Shown piece after piece: positions 43,001 through 55,000 of a stretch of 64,000 nucleotides of DNA. The DNA comes from Edaphochlamys debaryana (lineage: Eukaryota; Chlorophyta; Chlorophyceae; Chlamydomonadales). The position numbers were made by a program, and so were the translations under genes. Numbering within the stretch: the first letter of the stretch is position 1; each line of letters starts with the position of its first letter. The notes below the pieces were generated by a model. That model was not told the origin of the DNA and ran no database searches. It was given only the letters and a program-made list of their open reading frames with translations. Location of the stretch: the NCBI GenBank assembly GCA_016858145.1, contig JAEHOE010000079.1, positions 310,001-374,000 on the forward strand, read 5' to 3'.

Positions 43001-46000
43001 CCGGAGCCCCCGTCTCCTGAGCCACCCAGCCCCAAGCCTCCTTGGCACCCTCCCTCGCCTTCTCCTCCGGAGCCCCCAACGCCTGAGCCTCCGAGCCCCA
43101 AGCCTCCGAGCCCTCCCCCCCACCTTCTCCTTCCCCCCCTTCTCCGGAGCCCCCGTCTCCTGAGCCGCCCAGCCCCAAGCCTCCTCGGCACCCGCCCTCG
43201 CCTGCTCCTCCGGAGCCCCCAACGCCTGAGCCTCCGAGCCCTCCTCCACCTTCTCCTTCCCTTCTTCTTCCCCTCCTTCTCCGGAGCCCCCGTCTCCTGA
43301 GCCGCCCAGCCCAAGCCCCCTCGGCACCCGCCCTCGCCTGCTCCTCCGGAGCCCCCAACGCCTGAGCCTCCGAGCCCCAAGCCTCCGAGCCCTCCCCCCA
43401 CCTTCTCCTTCCCCTCCTTCTCCGGAGCCCCCGTCTCCTGAGCCACCCAGCCCCAAGCCTCCTCGGCACCCGCCCTCGCCTTCTCCTCCGGAGCCCCCAA
43501 CGCCTGAGCCTCCGAGCCCCAAGCCTCTGAGCCCTCCCCCACCTTCTCCTTCCCCTCCTTCTCCGGAGCCCCCGTCTCCTGAGCCACCCAGCCCCAAGCC
43601 TCCTTGACACCCGCCCTCGCCTTCTCCTCCGGAGCCCCCAACGCCTGAGCCTCCGAGCCCCAAGCCTCCGAGCCCTCCCCCACCTTCTCTTTCCCCTCCT
43701 TCTCTGGAGCCCCCGTCTCCTGAGCCGCCCAACCCCAAGCCTCCTCAGGACCCGCCCTCGCCTGCTCCACCGAAGCCCCCAACGCCTGAGCCTCCGAGCC
43801 CCAAGCCTCCGAGCCCTCCCCCACCTTCTCCTTCCCCTCCTTCTCCGGAGACCCCGTCTCCTGAGCCACCCAGCCCCAAGCCTCCTCGGCACCCGCCCTC
43901 GCCTGCTCCACCGGAGCCCCCAACGCCTGAGCCTCCGAGCCCCAAGCCTCCGAGCCCTCCCCCACCTTCTCCTTCCCCTCCTTCTCCGGAGCCCCCGTCT
44001 CCTGAGCCGCCCCAGCCCAAGCCTCCTCGGCACCCGCCCTCGCCTGCTCCACCGGAGCCCCCAACGCCTGAGCCTCCGAGCCCCAAGCCTCCGAGCCCTC
44101 CCCCACCTTCTCCTTCCCCTCCTTCTCCGGAGCCCCCAACGCCTGAGCCGCCCAGCCCAAGCCTCCGAGCCCTCCCCCACCTTCTCCTTCCCCCCCTTCT
44201 CCGGAGCCCCCGTCTCCTGAGCCACCCAGCCCCAAGCCTCCTCGGCACCCGCCCTCGCCTGCTCCACCGGAGCCCCCAACGCCTGAGCCTCCGAGCCCCA
44301 AGCCTCCGAGCCCTCCCCCACCTTCTCCTTCCCCTCCTTCTCCGGAGCCCCCGTCTCCTGAGCCACCCAGCCCCAAGCCTCCTCGGCACCCGCCCTCGCC
44401 TGCTCCTCCGGAGCCCCAACGCCTGAGCCTCCGAGCCCCAAGCCTCCGAGCCCTCCTCCACCTTCTCCTTCCCCCCCTTCTCCGGAGCCCCCGTCTCCTG
44501 AGCCACCCAGCCCCAAGCCTCCTCGGCACCCACCCTCGCCTTCTCCTCCGGAGCCCCCCAACGCCTGAGCCTCCGAGCCCCAAGCCTCCGAGCCCTCCCC
44601 CACCTTCTCCTTCCCCTCCTTCTCCGGAGCCCCTGTCTCCTGAGCCGCCCAGCCCCAAGCCTCCTCGGCACCCCGCCCTCGCCTGCTCCACCGGAGCCCC
44701 CAACGCCTGAGCCTCCGAGCCCCAAGCCTCCGAGCCCTCCCCCACCTTCTCCTTCCCCTCCTTCTCCGGAGCCCCCGTCTCCTGAGCCACCCAGCCCCAA
44801 GCCTCCTCGGCACCCGCCCTCGCCTGCTCCACCGGAGCCCCCAACGCCTGAGCCTCCGAGCCCCAAGCCTCCGAGCCCTCCCCCACCTTCTCCTTCCCCT
44901 CCTTCTCCGGAGCCCCCGTCTCCTGAGCCGCCCAGCCCCAAGCCTCCTCGGCACCCGCCCTCGCCTTCTCCTCCGGAGCCCCCAACGCCTGAGCCTCCGA
45001 GCCCCAAGCCTCCGAGCCCTCCCCCACCTTCTCCTTCCCCTCCTTCTCCAGAGCCCCCAACGCCTGAGCCGCCCAGCCCCAAGCCTCCGAGCCCTCCCCC
45101 ACCTTCTCCTTCCCCCCCTTCTCCGGAGCCCCCGTCTCCTGAGCCACCCAGCCCCAAGCCTCCTCGGCACCCGCCCTCGCCTGCTCCACCGGAGCCCCCA
45201 ACGCCTGAGCCTCCGAGCCCCAAGCCTCCGAGCCCTCCCCCACCTTCTCCTTCCCCTCCTTCTCCGGAGCCCCCGTCTCCTGAGCCACCCAGCCCCAAGC
45301 CTCCTCGGCACCCGCCCTCGCCTGCTCCACCGGAGCCCCCAACGCCTGAGCCTCCGAGCCCCAAGCCTCCGAGCCCTCCCCCACCTTCTCCTTCCCCTCC
45401 TTCTCCGGAGACCCCGTCTCCTGAGCCACCCAGCCCCAAGCCTCCTCGGCACCCGCCCTCGCCTGCTCCACCGGAGCCCCCAACGCCTGAGCCTCCGAGC
45501 CCCAAGCCTCCGAGCCCTCCCCCACCTTCTCCTTCCCCTCCTTCTCCGGAGCCCCCGTCTCCTGAGCCGCCCAGCCCCAAGCCTCCTCGGCACCCGCCCT
45601 CGCCTTCTCCTCCGGAGCCCCCCAACGCCTGAGCCTCCGAGCCCCAAGCCTCCGAGCCCTCCCCCACCTTCTCCTTCCCCTCCTTCTCCAGAGCCCCAAC
45701 GCCTGAGCCGCCCAGCCCCAAGCCTCCGAGCCCTCCCCCACCTTCTCCTTCCCCCCCTTCTCCGGAGCCCCCGTCTCCTGAGCCACCCAGCCCCAAGCCT
45801 CCTCGGCACCCGCCCTCGCCTGCTCCACCGGAGCCCCCAACGCCTGAGCCTCCGAGCCCCAAGCCTCCGAGCCCTCCCCCACCTTCTCCTTCCCCTCCTT
45901 CTCCGGAGCCCCCGTCTCCTGAGCCACCCAGCCCCAAGCCTCCTCGGCACCCGCCCTCGCCTGCTCCTCCGGAGCCCCCAACGCCTGAGCCTCCGAGCCC

Positions 46001-49000
46001 CAAGCCTCCGAGCCCTCCTCCACCTTCTCCTTCCCCCCCCTTCTCCGGAGCCCCCGTCTCCTGAGCCACCCAGCCCCAAGCCTCCTCGGCACCCGCCCTC
46101 GCCTGCTCCTCCGGAGCCCCCAACGCCTGAGCCTCCGAGCCCCAAGCCTCCGAGCCCTCCCCCACCTTCTCCTTCCCCTCCTTCTCCGGAGCCCCCGTCT
46201 CCTGAGCCGCCCAGCCCCAAGCCTCCTCGGCACCCGCCCTCGCCTGCTCCACCGGAGCCCCCAACGCCTGAGCCTCCGAGCCCCAAGCCTCCGAGCCCTC
46301 CCCCACCTTCTCCTTCCCCTCCTTCTCTGGAGCCCCCGTCTCCTGAGCCACCCAGCCCCAAGCCTCCTCGGCACCCACCCTCGCCTTCTCCTCCGGAGCC
46401 CCCCAACGCCTGAGCCTCCGAGCCCCAAGCCTCCGAGCCCTCCTCCACCTTCTTCTTCCCCCCCTTCTCCGGAGCCCCCGTCTCCTGAGCCACCCAGCCC
46501 CAAGCCTCCTCGGCACCCGCCCTCGCCTGCTCCTCCGGAGCCCCCAACGCCTGAGCCTCCGAGCCCCAAGCCTCCGAGCCCTCCCCCACCTTCTCCTTCC
46601 CCTCCTTCTCCGGAGCCCCTGTCTCCTGAGCCGCCCAGCCCCAAGCCCCCTCGGCACCCGCCCTCGCCTTCTCCTCCGGAGCCTCCGAGCCCCAAGCCTC
46701 CGAGCCCTCCCCCACCTTCTCCTTCCCCCCCTTCTCCGGAGCCCCCGTCTCCTGAGCCGCCCAGCCCCAAGCCTCCTCGGCACCCGCCCTCGCCTGCTCC
46801 TCCGGAGCCCCCAACGCCTGAGCCTCCGAGCCCCAAGCCTCCGAGCCCTCCCCCACCTTCTCCTTCCCCTCCTTCTCCGGAGCCCCCGTCTCCTGAGCCG
46901 CCCAGCCCCAAGCCTCGTCGGCACCCGCCCTCGCCTTCTCCTCCGGAGCCCCCAACGCCTGAGCCTCCGAGCCCCAAGCCTCCGAGCCCTCCTCCACCTT
47001 CTCCTTCCCCCCCTTCTCCGGAGCCCCCGTCTCCTGAGCCACCCAGCCCCAAGCCTCCTCGGCACCCGCCCTCGCCTGCTCCTCCGGAGCCCCCAACGCC
47101 TGAGCCTCCGAGCCCCAAGCCTCCGAGCCCTCCCCCACCTTCTCCTTCCCCTCCTTCTCCGGAGCCCCCGTCTCCTGAGCCACCCAGCCCCAAGCCTCCT
47201 CGGCACCCGCCCTCGCCTGCTCCTCCGGAGCCCCCAACGCCTGAGCCTCCGAGCCCCAAGCCTCCGAGCCCTCCTCCACCTTCTCCTTCCCCCCCTTCTC
47301 CGGAGCCCCCGTCTCCTGAGCCACCCAGCCCCAAGCCTCCTCGGCACCCGCCCTCGCCTGCTCCTCCGGAGCCCCCAACGCCTGAGCCTCCGAGCCCCAA
47401 GCCTCCGAGCCCTCCCCCACCTTCTCCTTCCCCTCCTTCTCCGGAGCCCCCGTCTCCTGAGCCGCCCAGCCCCAAGCCTCCTCGGCACCCGCCCTCGCCT
47501 GCTCCACCGGAGCCCCCAACGCCTGAGCCTCCGAGCCCCAAGCCTCCGAGCCCTCCCCCACCTTCTCCTTCCCCTCCTTCTCTGGAGCCCCCGTCTCCTG
47601 AGCCACCCAGCCCCAAGCCTCCTCGGCACCCACCCTCGCCTTCTCCTCCGGAGCCCCCAACGCCTGAGCCTCCGAGCCCCAAGCCTCCGAGCCCTCCTCC
47701 ACCTTCTTCTTCCCCCCCTTCTCCGGAGCCCCCGTCTCCTGAGCCACCCAGCCCCAAGCCTCCTCGGCACCCGCCCTCGCCTGCTCCTCCGGAGCCCCCA
47801 ACGCCTGAGCCTCCGAGCCCCAAGCCTCCGAGCCCTCCCCCCACCTTCTCCTTCCCCTCCTTCTCCGGAGCCCCTGTCTCCTGAGCCGCCCAGCCCCAAG
47901 CCCCCTCGGCACCCGCCCTCGCCTTCTCCTCCGGAGCCTCCGAGCCCCAAGCCTCCGAGCCCTCCCCCACCTTCTCCTTCCCCCCCTTCTCCGGAGCCCC
48001 CGTCTCCTGAGCCGCCCAGCCCCAAGCCTCCTCGGCACCCGCCCTCGCCTGCTCCTCCGGAGCCCCCAACGCCTGAGCCTCCGAGCCCCAAGCCTCCGAG
48101 CCCTCCCCCACCTTCTCCTTCCCCTCCTTCTCCGGAGCCCCCGTCTCCTGAGCCGCCCAGCCCCAAGCCTCGTCGGCACCCGCCCTCGCCTTCTCCTCCG
48201 GAGCCCCCAACGCCTGAGCCTCCGAGCCCCAAGCCTCCGAGCCCTCCCCCACCTTCTCCTTCCCCTCCTTCTCCGGAGCCCCCGTCTCCTGAGCCGCCCA
48301 GCCCCAAGCCCCCTCGGCACCCGCCCTCGCCTGCTCCTCCGGAGCCTCCGAGCCCCAAGCCTCCGAGCCCTCCCCCACCTTCTCCTTCCCCCCCTTCTCC
48401 GGAGCCCCCGTCTCCTGAGCCGCCCAGCCCCAAGCCTCCTCGGCACCCGCCCTCGCCTGCTCCTCCGGAGCCCCCAACGCCTGAGCCTCCGAGCCCCAAG
48501 CCTCCGAGCCCTCCCCCACCTTCTCCTTCCCCTCCTTCTCCGGAGCCCCCGTCTCCTGAGCCGCCCAGCCCCAAGCCTCCTCGGCACCCGCCCTCGCCTG
48601 CTCCTCCGGAGCCCCCAACGCCTGAGCCTCCGAGCCCCAAGCCTCCGAGCCCTCCCCCACCTTCTCCTTCCCCTCCTTCTCCGGAGCCCCCGTCTCCTGA
48701 GCCGCCCAGCCCCAAGCCTCCTTGGCACCCGCCCTCGCCTTCTCCTCCGGAGCCCCCAACGCCTGAGCCTCCGAGCCCCAAGCCTCCGAGCCCTCCCCCA
48801 CCTTCTCCTTCCCCCCCTTCTCCGGAGCCCCCGTCTCCTGAGCCACCCAGCCCCAAGCCTCCTCGGCACCCGCCCTCGCCTGCTCCTCCGGAGCCCCCAA
48901 CGCCTGAGCCTCCGAGCCCCAAGCCTCCGAGCCCTCCTCCACCTTCTCCTTCCCCCCCTTCTCCGGAGCCCCCGTCTCCTGAGCCACCCAGCCCCAAGCC

Positions 49001-52000
49001 TCCTTGGCACCCGCCCTCGCCTTCTCCTCCGGAGCCCCCAACGCCTGAGCCTCCGAGCCCCAAGCCTCCGAGCCCTCCCCCACCTTCTCCTTCCCCCCCT
49101 TCTCCGGAGCCCCCGTCTCCTGAGCCGCCCAGCCCCAAGCCTCCTCGGCACCCGCCCTCGCCTGCTCCTCTGGAGCCCCCAACGCCTGAGCCTCCGAGCC
49201 CTCCTCCACCTTCTCCTTCCCTTCTTCTTCCCCTCCTTCTCCGGAGCCCCCGTCTCCTGAGCCGCCCAGCCCCAAGCCCCCTCGGCACCCGCCCTCGCCT
49301 GCTCCTCCGGAGCCCCCAACGCCTGAGCCTCCGAGCCCCAAGCCTCCGAGCCCTCCCCCACCTTCTCCTTCCCCTCCTTCTCAGGAGCCCCCGTCTCCTG
49401 AGCCACCCAGCCCCAAGCCCCCTCGGCACCCGCCCTCGCCTTCTCCTCCGGAGCCCCCAACGCCTGAGCCTCCGAGCCCCAAGCCTCCGAGCCCTCCCCC
49501 ACCTTCTCCTTCCCCTCCTTCTCCGGAGCCCCCGTCTCCTGAGCCACCCAGCCCCAAGCCTCCTTGGCACCCGCCCTCGCCTGCTCCTCCGGAGCCCCCA
49601 ACGCCTGAGCCTCCGAGCCCCAAGCCTCCGAGCCCTCCCCCACCTTCTCCTTCCCCTCCTTCTCTGGAGCCCCCCGTCTCCTGAGCCGCCCAACCCCAAG
49701 CCTCCTCAGGACCCGCCCTCGCCTGCTCCACCGGAGCCCCCAACGCCTGAGCCTCCGAGCCCCAAGCCTCCGAGCCCTCCCCCACCTTCTCCTTCCCCTC
49801 CTTCTCCGGAGCCCCCGTCTCCTGAGCCGCCCAACCCCAAGCCTCCTCAGGACCCGCCCTCGCCTGCTCCACCGGAGCCCCCAACGCCTGAGCCTCCGAG
49901 CCCCAAGCCTCCGAGCCCTCCCCCACCTTCTCCTTCCCCTCCTTCTCCAGAGCCCCCGTCTCCTGAGCCACCCAGCCCCAAGCCTCCTCGGCACCCGCCC
50001 TCGCCTGCTCCTCCGGAGCCCCCAACGCCTGAGCCTCCGAGCCCCAAGCCTCCGACCCCTCCCCCACCTTCTCCTTCCCCTCCTTCTCCGGAGACCCCGT
50101 CTCCTGAGCCACCCAGCCCCAAGCCTCCTCGGCACCCGCCCTCGCCTGCTCCACCGGAGCCCCCAACGCCTGAGCCTCCGAGCCCCAAGCCTCCGAGCCC
50201 TCCCCCACCTTCTCCTTCCCCTCCTTCTCCGGAGCCCCCGTCTCCTGAGCCGCCCAGCCCCAAGCCTCGTCGGCACCCGCCCTCGCCTGCTCCACCGGAG
50301 CCCCCAACGCCTGAGCCTCCGAGCCCCAAGCCTCCGAGCCCTCCCCCACCTTCTCCTTCCCCACCTTCTCCGGAGCCCCCGTCTCCTGAGCCACCCAGCC
50401 CCAAGCCTCCTCGGCACCCGCCCTCGCCTGCTCCTCCGGAGCCCCCAACGCCTGAGCCTCCGAGCCCCAAGCCTCCGAGCCCTCCCCCACCTTCTCCTTC
50501 CCCTCCTTCTCCGGAGCCCCCGTCTCCTGAGCCGCCCAGCCCCAAGCCCCCTCGGCACCCGCCCTCGCCTTCTCCTCCGGAGCCTCCTGCGCCGTAGCCT
50601 CCTCAGCCTTCTCCACCGTCCCCTGTGCCTCCTTCTCCGGAGCCTTCTTTTTTGGAACCACCTAGTCCTAGGCCGCCCCGGCGCCCTCACTCGCCCACTC
50701 CTCCTGAGCCCTCTCCGCAGCCTCCATTGCTTGAACCACCCAGCCCCAGGCCTCCCCGACAACCTCCCTCGCCTCCTCCGCTCGAGCCGCCTTCGCCACA
50801 GCCGCCTAGCCCCAGGCCGCCAAGACACCCTCGCTCACCCCCACCTTCGGAGCCTCCCTCGCCGGACCCTCCTAGCCCTCAACCGCCTCAGCACCCGCCC
50901 TCACCTCAACCTTCTGAGCCTCTCTCGCCAGAGCCGCCCAGCCCCAGGCCGCCCCGGCGTCCTCGCGCACCTCCACCTTCGGAGCCTCCCTCGCCGGACC
51001 CCCTAGCCCTCCACCGCCCCACCACCCGCCCTCACCTCAACCTCCTGAGCCTCCGGCTCCCGAGCCGCCCAGCCCCAAGCCGCCCCGGCGTCCTCGCGCA
51101 CCCCCACCTTCGGAGCCTCCCTCGCCGGACCCCCCTAGCCCTCCACCGCCCCACCATCCGCCGCCCTCACCTCAACCTCCTGAGCCTCTCTCGCCAGAGC
51201 CGCCCAGCCCCAAGCCGCCCCGGCGTCCTCGCGCACCCCCACCTTCGGAGCCTCCCTCGCCGGACCCCCCCTAGCCCTCCACCGCCCCACCATCCGCCCT
51301 CACCTCTTCCACCGGACCCGCCAGCTCTGGAACCGCCCAGCCCCAGGCCGCCTCGGCACCCTCGCTCGCCTCCTCCCCTGGAACCTCTCTCGCCGGAACC
51401 GCCCAGCCCCAGGCCTCCGCACCCACCGCCCTCGCCTCCACCGCCGGAGCCGCCCTCACCGGAACCGCCCAGCCCCAAGCCGCCCCGTCGCCCGAGACCT
51501 CCCCCTCCCGAACCTCCGTCCCCAGAACCCTTCATCCCCAAATCGGCAAGGGATCCTGAAGCACCGCCTCCTCCAGATACGCCCCTCTCGGAGTCCCCCA
51601 GCCCGAAGCCACCCCGTCACCCGCCTCCATCGCCCTCCCCCCTTCCGCCTGGCGATCCCGCGTTCGATCCACCCAGCCCTAGGCCGCCCAGGCACCCCCG
51701 GGCTCCGCCACCGCCCGATGAGGTGCTTTCACCCGACCCACCGAGCCCCCGCCCACCTCGACGCCCTAGGGCCCCCCCGCCTCTCATGCCGCCCCCTGCG
51801 GGCGTCACTGAGAGCTTTGCGTCTCCGTCCTTCTCCCGTTACTCACCCCCTCCTCCGCCTCCGCCCCCGCCTGACAACGATCCCCCACCTCCCCCACCTG
51901 ATGCCACGCCGCCACCGCCGCCTCCGCCTCCGCCAGTCTCCGCAGCAATCCCGCCGACGCCACCGCCTCCGGACGGAGCCTTCACCACCCTCGGCCCTCC

Positions 52001-55000
52001 GATCCCCCGAACACCCCGCCAGCCTCGCCGCCCCCCATCCCCGCCGCCCGCAAGCCTCTCTCCCTCTGAAGGGTCAGCGTCTAACCCGCCCTCGCCGACG
52101 GCAGATGGGCCCTCGCCATCGCCGGCTCCGACGTTTGCGTTCGGCTGCAGCTGCGGGCTCGCAGGCTCAGGAGGTGAGCGAGCTGCTTGGTGTCATAGCG
52201 TGCAGCGGCCTCGCTCTCCGCCGTACTGTACTCCCGACAACGCCAATCACCTGTCGTACCAACCGTGACCCCCTCACAGGCGTCGGCTATGTGCTGAGCT
52301 CAGCGGACGACGCTCTTGCCACCGTCTTTGCGCGCAGCTACCTGGGCCAGGTAACAGCGCTTAGACCTTCCCCGTTCGCTACTTCCCTTTGAAGCACACC
52401 CCGCTAGCTAGGTTTTACGCCCTCCCTCTCATCACAGCACGCTCGTACGCGCTGAGGGCTGTTTAACATTCCCTTTGACCAACACCCCACTCCACGCCGT
52501 GCCTTGCACCCGCAGGCCGTGCCTACGCCGGAGCTCTGCCAGGGCATTGCCGCCACGCTCACAACCGATGCCACGTGGGCTGCCCTCACGGACTCCTCTG
52601 CAGCCGGCAGCAGCGAGAGCTCCCGTGACGCAAGCGACGCGCTGAGCACCCTGTCGGGGTCTCTACGCCTAGACGCGGGCAGCGTCACAACTGTGCTGTT
52701 GGTTCCGGCAGCTGCGACCGATGTGTCGGCAATGCTGTCGGCCCTGACGGGGCGTACGATGCGGTGCAAGCTGGTGAGTCGTAGGGGTCACACAGAGGCA
52801 GGCCATGCAAGCAGGCTGAAGCGGAGCAGCTCTTCCACACTCTTTCGTTCCCCTACCCACGCACGCCCCTTCATCCGTGCCCCGCCCTGCTCGCTCCGCC
52901 TTCACGCCCGTCACAGGTCGATCCCCTGACCGGCGCATCCATTGGCTCAGGCGGCACTTGGGTGAACGCCATCGCCATTGACGCCTCCACGCCCCGCCTG
53001 GCCTCCGCTTCGGCCGTGGAGTACCTGAGCTGCGACGCCGCCGCCAAGGCCACTGCGCTGCTGGCCATCGACGTGGCGGGAAGCAGCCGCGCCCTGGCGG
53101 TCAGCATCAGAGTGCCCGGAGGTGAGCTAGTACGACACAGCTACTGTACGACACCCACGCACACGTACGGAAGCGGTTTAGCCGCATCGGGGTCAGCGGG
53201 CCACGGCAGGGCTGCTAGTAGCTCTCCCCGCCGCGAGCTATGCCTGCAGGCGATGCCATGTACTCGAAATGATACTTGCTTGCTCTACCCTCGCCCCTGC
53301 CAGGAGGCATGCTCCGCCTAGTCTCCTTCAACACGCTCCAAGTGGCGCCCGGGTCTGTGGCGGCCCTTCTCACCCAGGGCGTCAACACGGCCTGCCGGCA
53401 CCCGCCATCGCCGCCATCGCCCCCCTCTCCTCCGCCACCTATGGTCCCCGCTCCGCCGCTGGTTCCCGTCGAGTGGGAGGCCTACACCTTCTGCGCCGCG
53501 TGCCTCATCTCCGCCGTCACCTCGGGCTCCCAACGGCGCGCGCTGCAAGGCACCGCGTACGCCTCGGCCGCGGCAGCGGCGGCAGACGCCTCTGTGTACG
53601 AGTTCGTCCGCGGCGTCGTGGGGGGCCTTGACACCACCAGCCCGGTTCGAGCCATCCCTCCAGACTCCGACCTCCTTGTTCTCAGTGACGAAGCCCTTGC
53701 TGCCGTGCTGGAGGATGCATCCGCGTCGGCCATCCTGTCCCGGCGCCTGCGCCGCGCTTCCCAGGCGGACACGGTGACGGCGGTCTTCCTGACGAGCGGC
53801 CGCGCGGCCAGCGGAGGCGGCGGGGGTGCAGACGGCGCGGGGTCCGCTGCGACGCTGCTCCAGCGCCTCGCGGGCAATAATAGCGCGGCACGCTGTGCGC
53901 TGGTGAGCGGCGAGCGCAGCTAGCGGGCGATGGGCGCTCGCTGTTGCGTTCGGGCTGTGCATTCTGGCCTGTCCCGCTGAGCTCGTTCTGCAAGGCCCTT
54001 TCCGTTGCGCTGTTGTCCTACCTTTTCAGTCCACACACACCTCACTCCCCTGTGTCCATGTGCGCCCACTCCCGACCCAGATTGACACCAACACGGGCAA
54101 CGTCATCGGCACCCGCTCGCCCCCCGCCTGGGGCGCCAGCGCAGTTGAGATCCCCCACCTCCAGGACGTACCGGCTGCCGTACGGCCGCCACGTGACGGC
54201 AGCGCCATGGAGGCCATCAGCTGCGCGCCCGGTGCCGTACAACAGGTGGCCCGAGTGATCGGGGACTACAAGACCCGGTCGCTGCCACAGCAACCCCTCG
54301 TCGTGGACATCCGTCCGTACGCCAACGGTAGGCTGTACGAGCGAGTCTGTCACGCGGCCCTGCCGTACAGCACGGGGCTTACGGGGCCGTGAGCAATCTA
54401 TCAATTAAACATTCTAAAACAACTTTTAATTGTGCTGAAGCGTGTCTTTATTCCCATGCCGCCGTGCTCAGGGGGCGTGCTGCGGCTGATTCCCGCCACA
54501 CTGGCCGCCCTTCACGCCGATAGTGTTGCGGCAGCGCTCCTGAAGGGCCTGCCGGACACGTTTGGCTCCGCCTGCCCGTCCAGCCCACCGCCGGTCAAGG
54601 CCAAGGCCACACAGCCGAAGAAGCCTCGCGCTCCACCACCCCAAGCTCCGGCACGGGCCCCGCCGTCGCCCCCGCCTCCTGCGCTGCCGCCACCGCCGCC
54701 GCCTTTGGGCACCGCCTCATCCGTCGAATATGGGACGAGCGCATGTGAGTGCCTCGCACGCTTGCTCACAACCCCATCAAGGGCGTGCCTGTGCGTCGTC
54801 TGGTCGCGCCCTTTCCCCAACCCACATCGATGCACACGCTTCGCTGCAACGCCCTGCGTCAAAGCTCACAGCTGTGTATCGTGCCCCACGTCATGTCATC
54901 TCATGTCATGTCCCCGACTCAGAACGCCTCCTCCCCCCTACGCAGGCCTCTCCCGCGTTGTCGCTGGCGACGACACGGAGTCACAGGTGCTCCTGGCATT

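Larger units (their letters stand above)
19405..50588 (+). repeat. Proline-rod zone 2: 141-bp tandem array, about 220 copies (31.2 kb)
   Basis: Each 141-bp unit encodes 47 residues in the proline frame. Its order is PPSP(A/S)[10 protein letters not shown], then [15 protein letters not shown], then SPEPPSP(E/D)PPSPKPP, then (R/W)(H/Q). Twenty-nine of 47 residues are Pro, with regularly spaced Glu and Lys and one Ser-Pro4 motif. Units stay at 141 bp almost everywhere from 19.4 to 26.66 kb. Sequence variants (RH, RQ, WH, WQ; A or S; CCACC or CCCACC) are shuffled among copies. Shortened units lacking part of the SPKPPSP segment occur near 33.72, 34.56, 40.42, 42.81, 43.23 and 49.20 kb. The copy number is the array length divided by 141. 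Confidence 0.95.

Noticed and set aside
19405..50588. CRISPR-like or centromeric satellite interpretation of the regular array
   Set aside because: There is no repeat/spacer structure, and the unit encodes an uninterrupted PPSP peptide continuous with flanking coding sequence.
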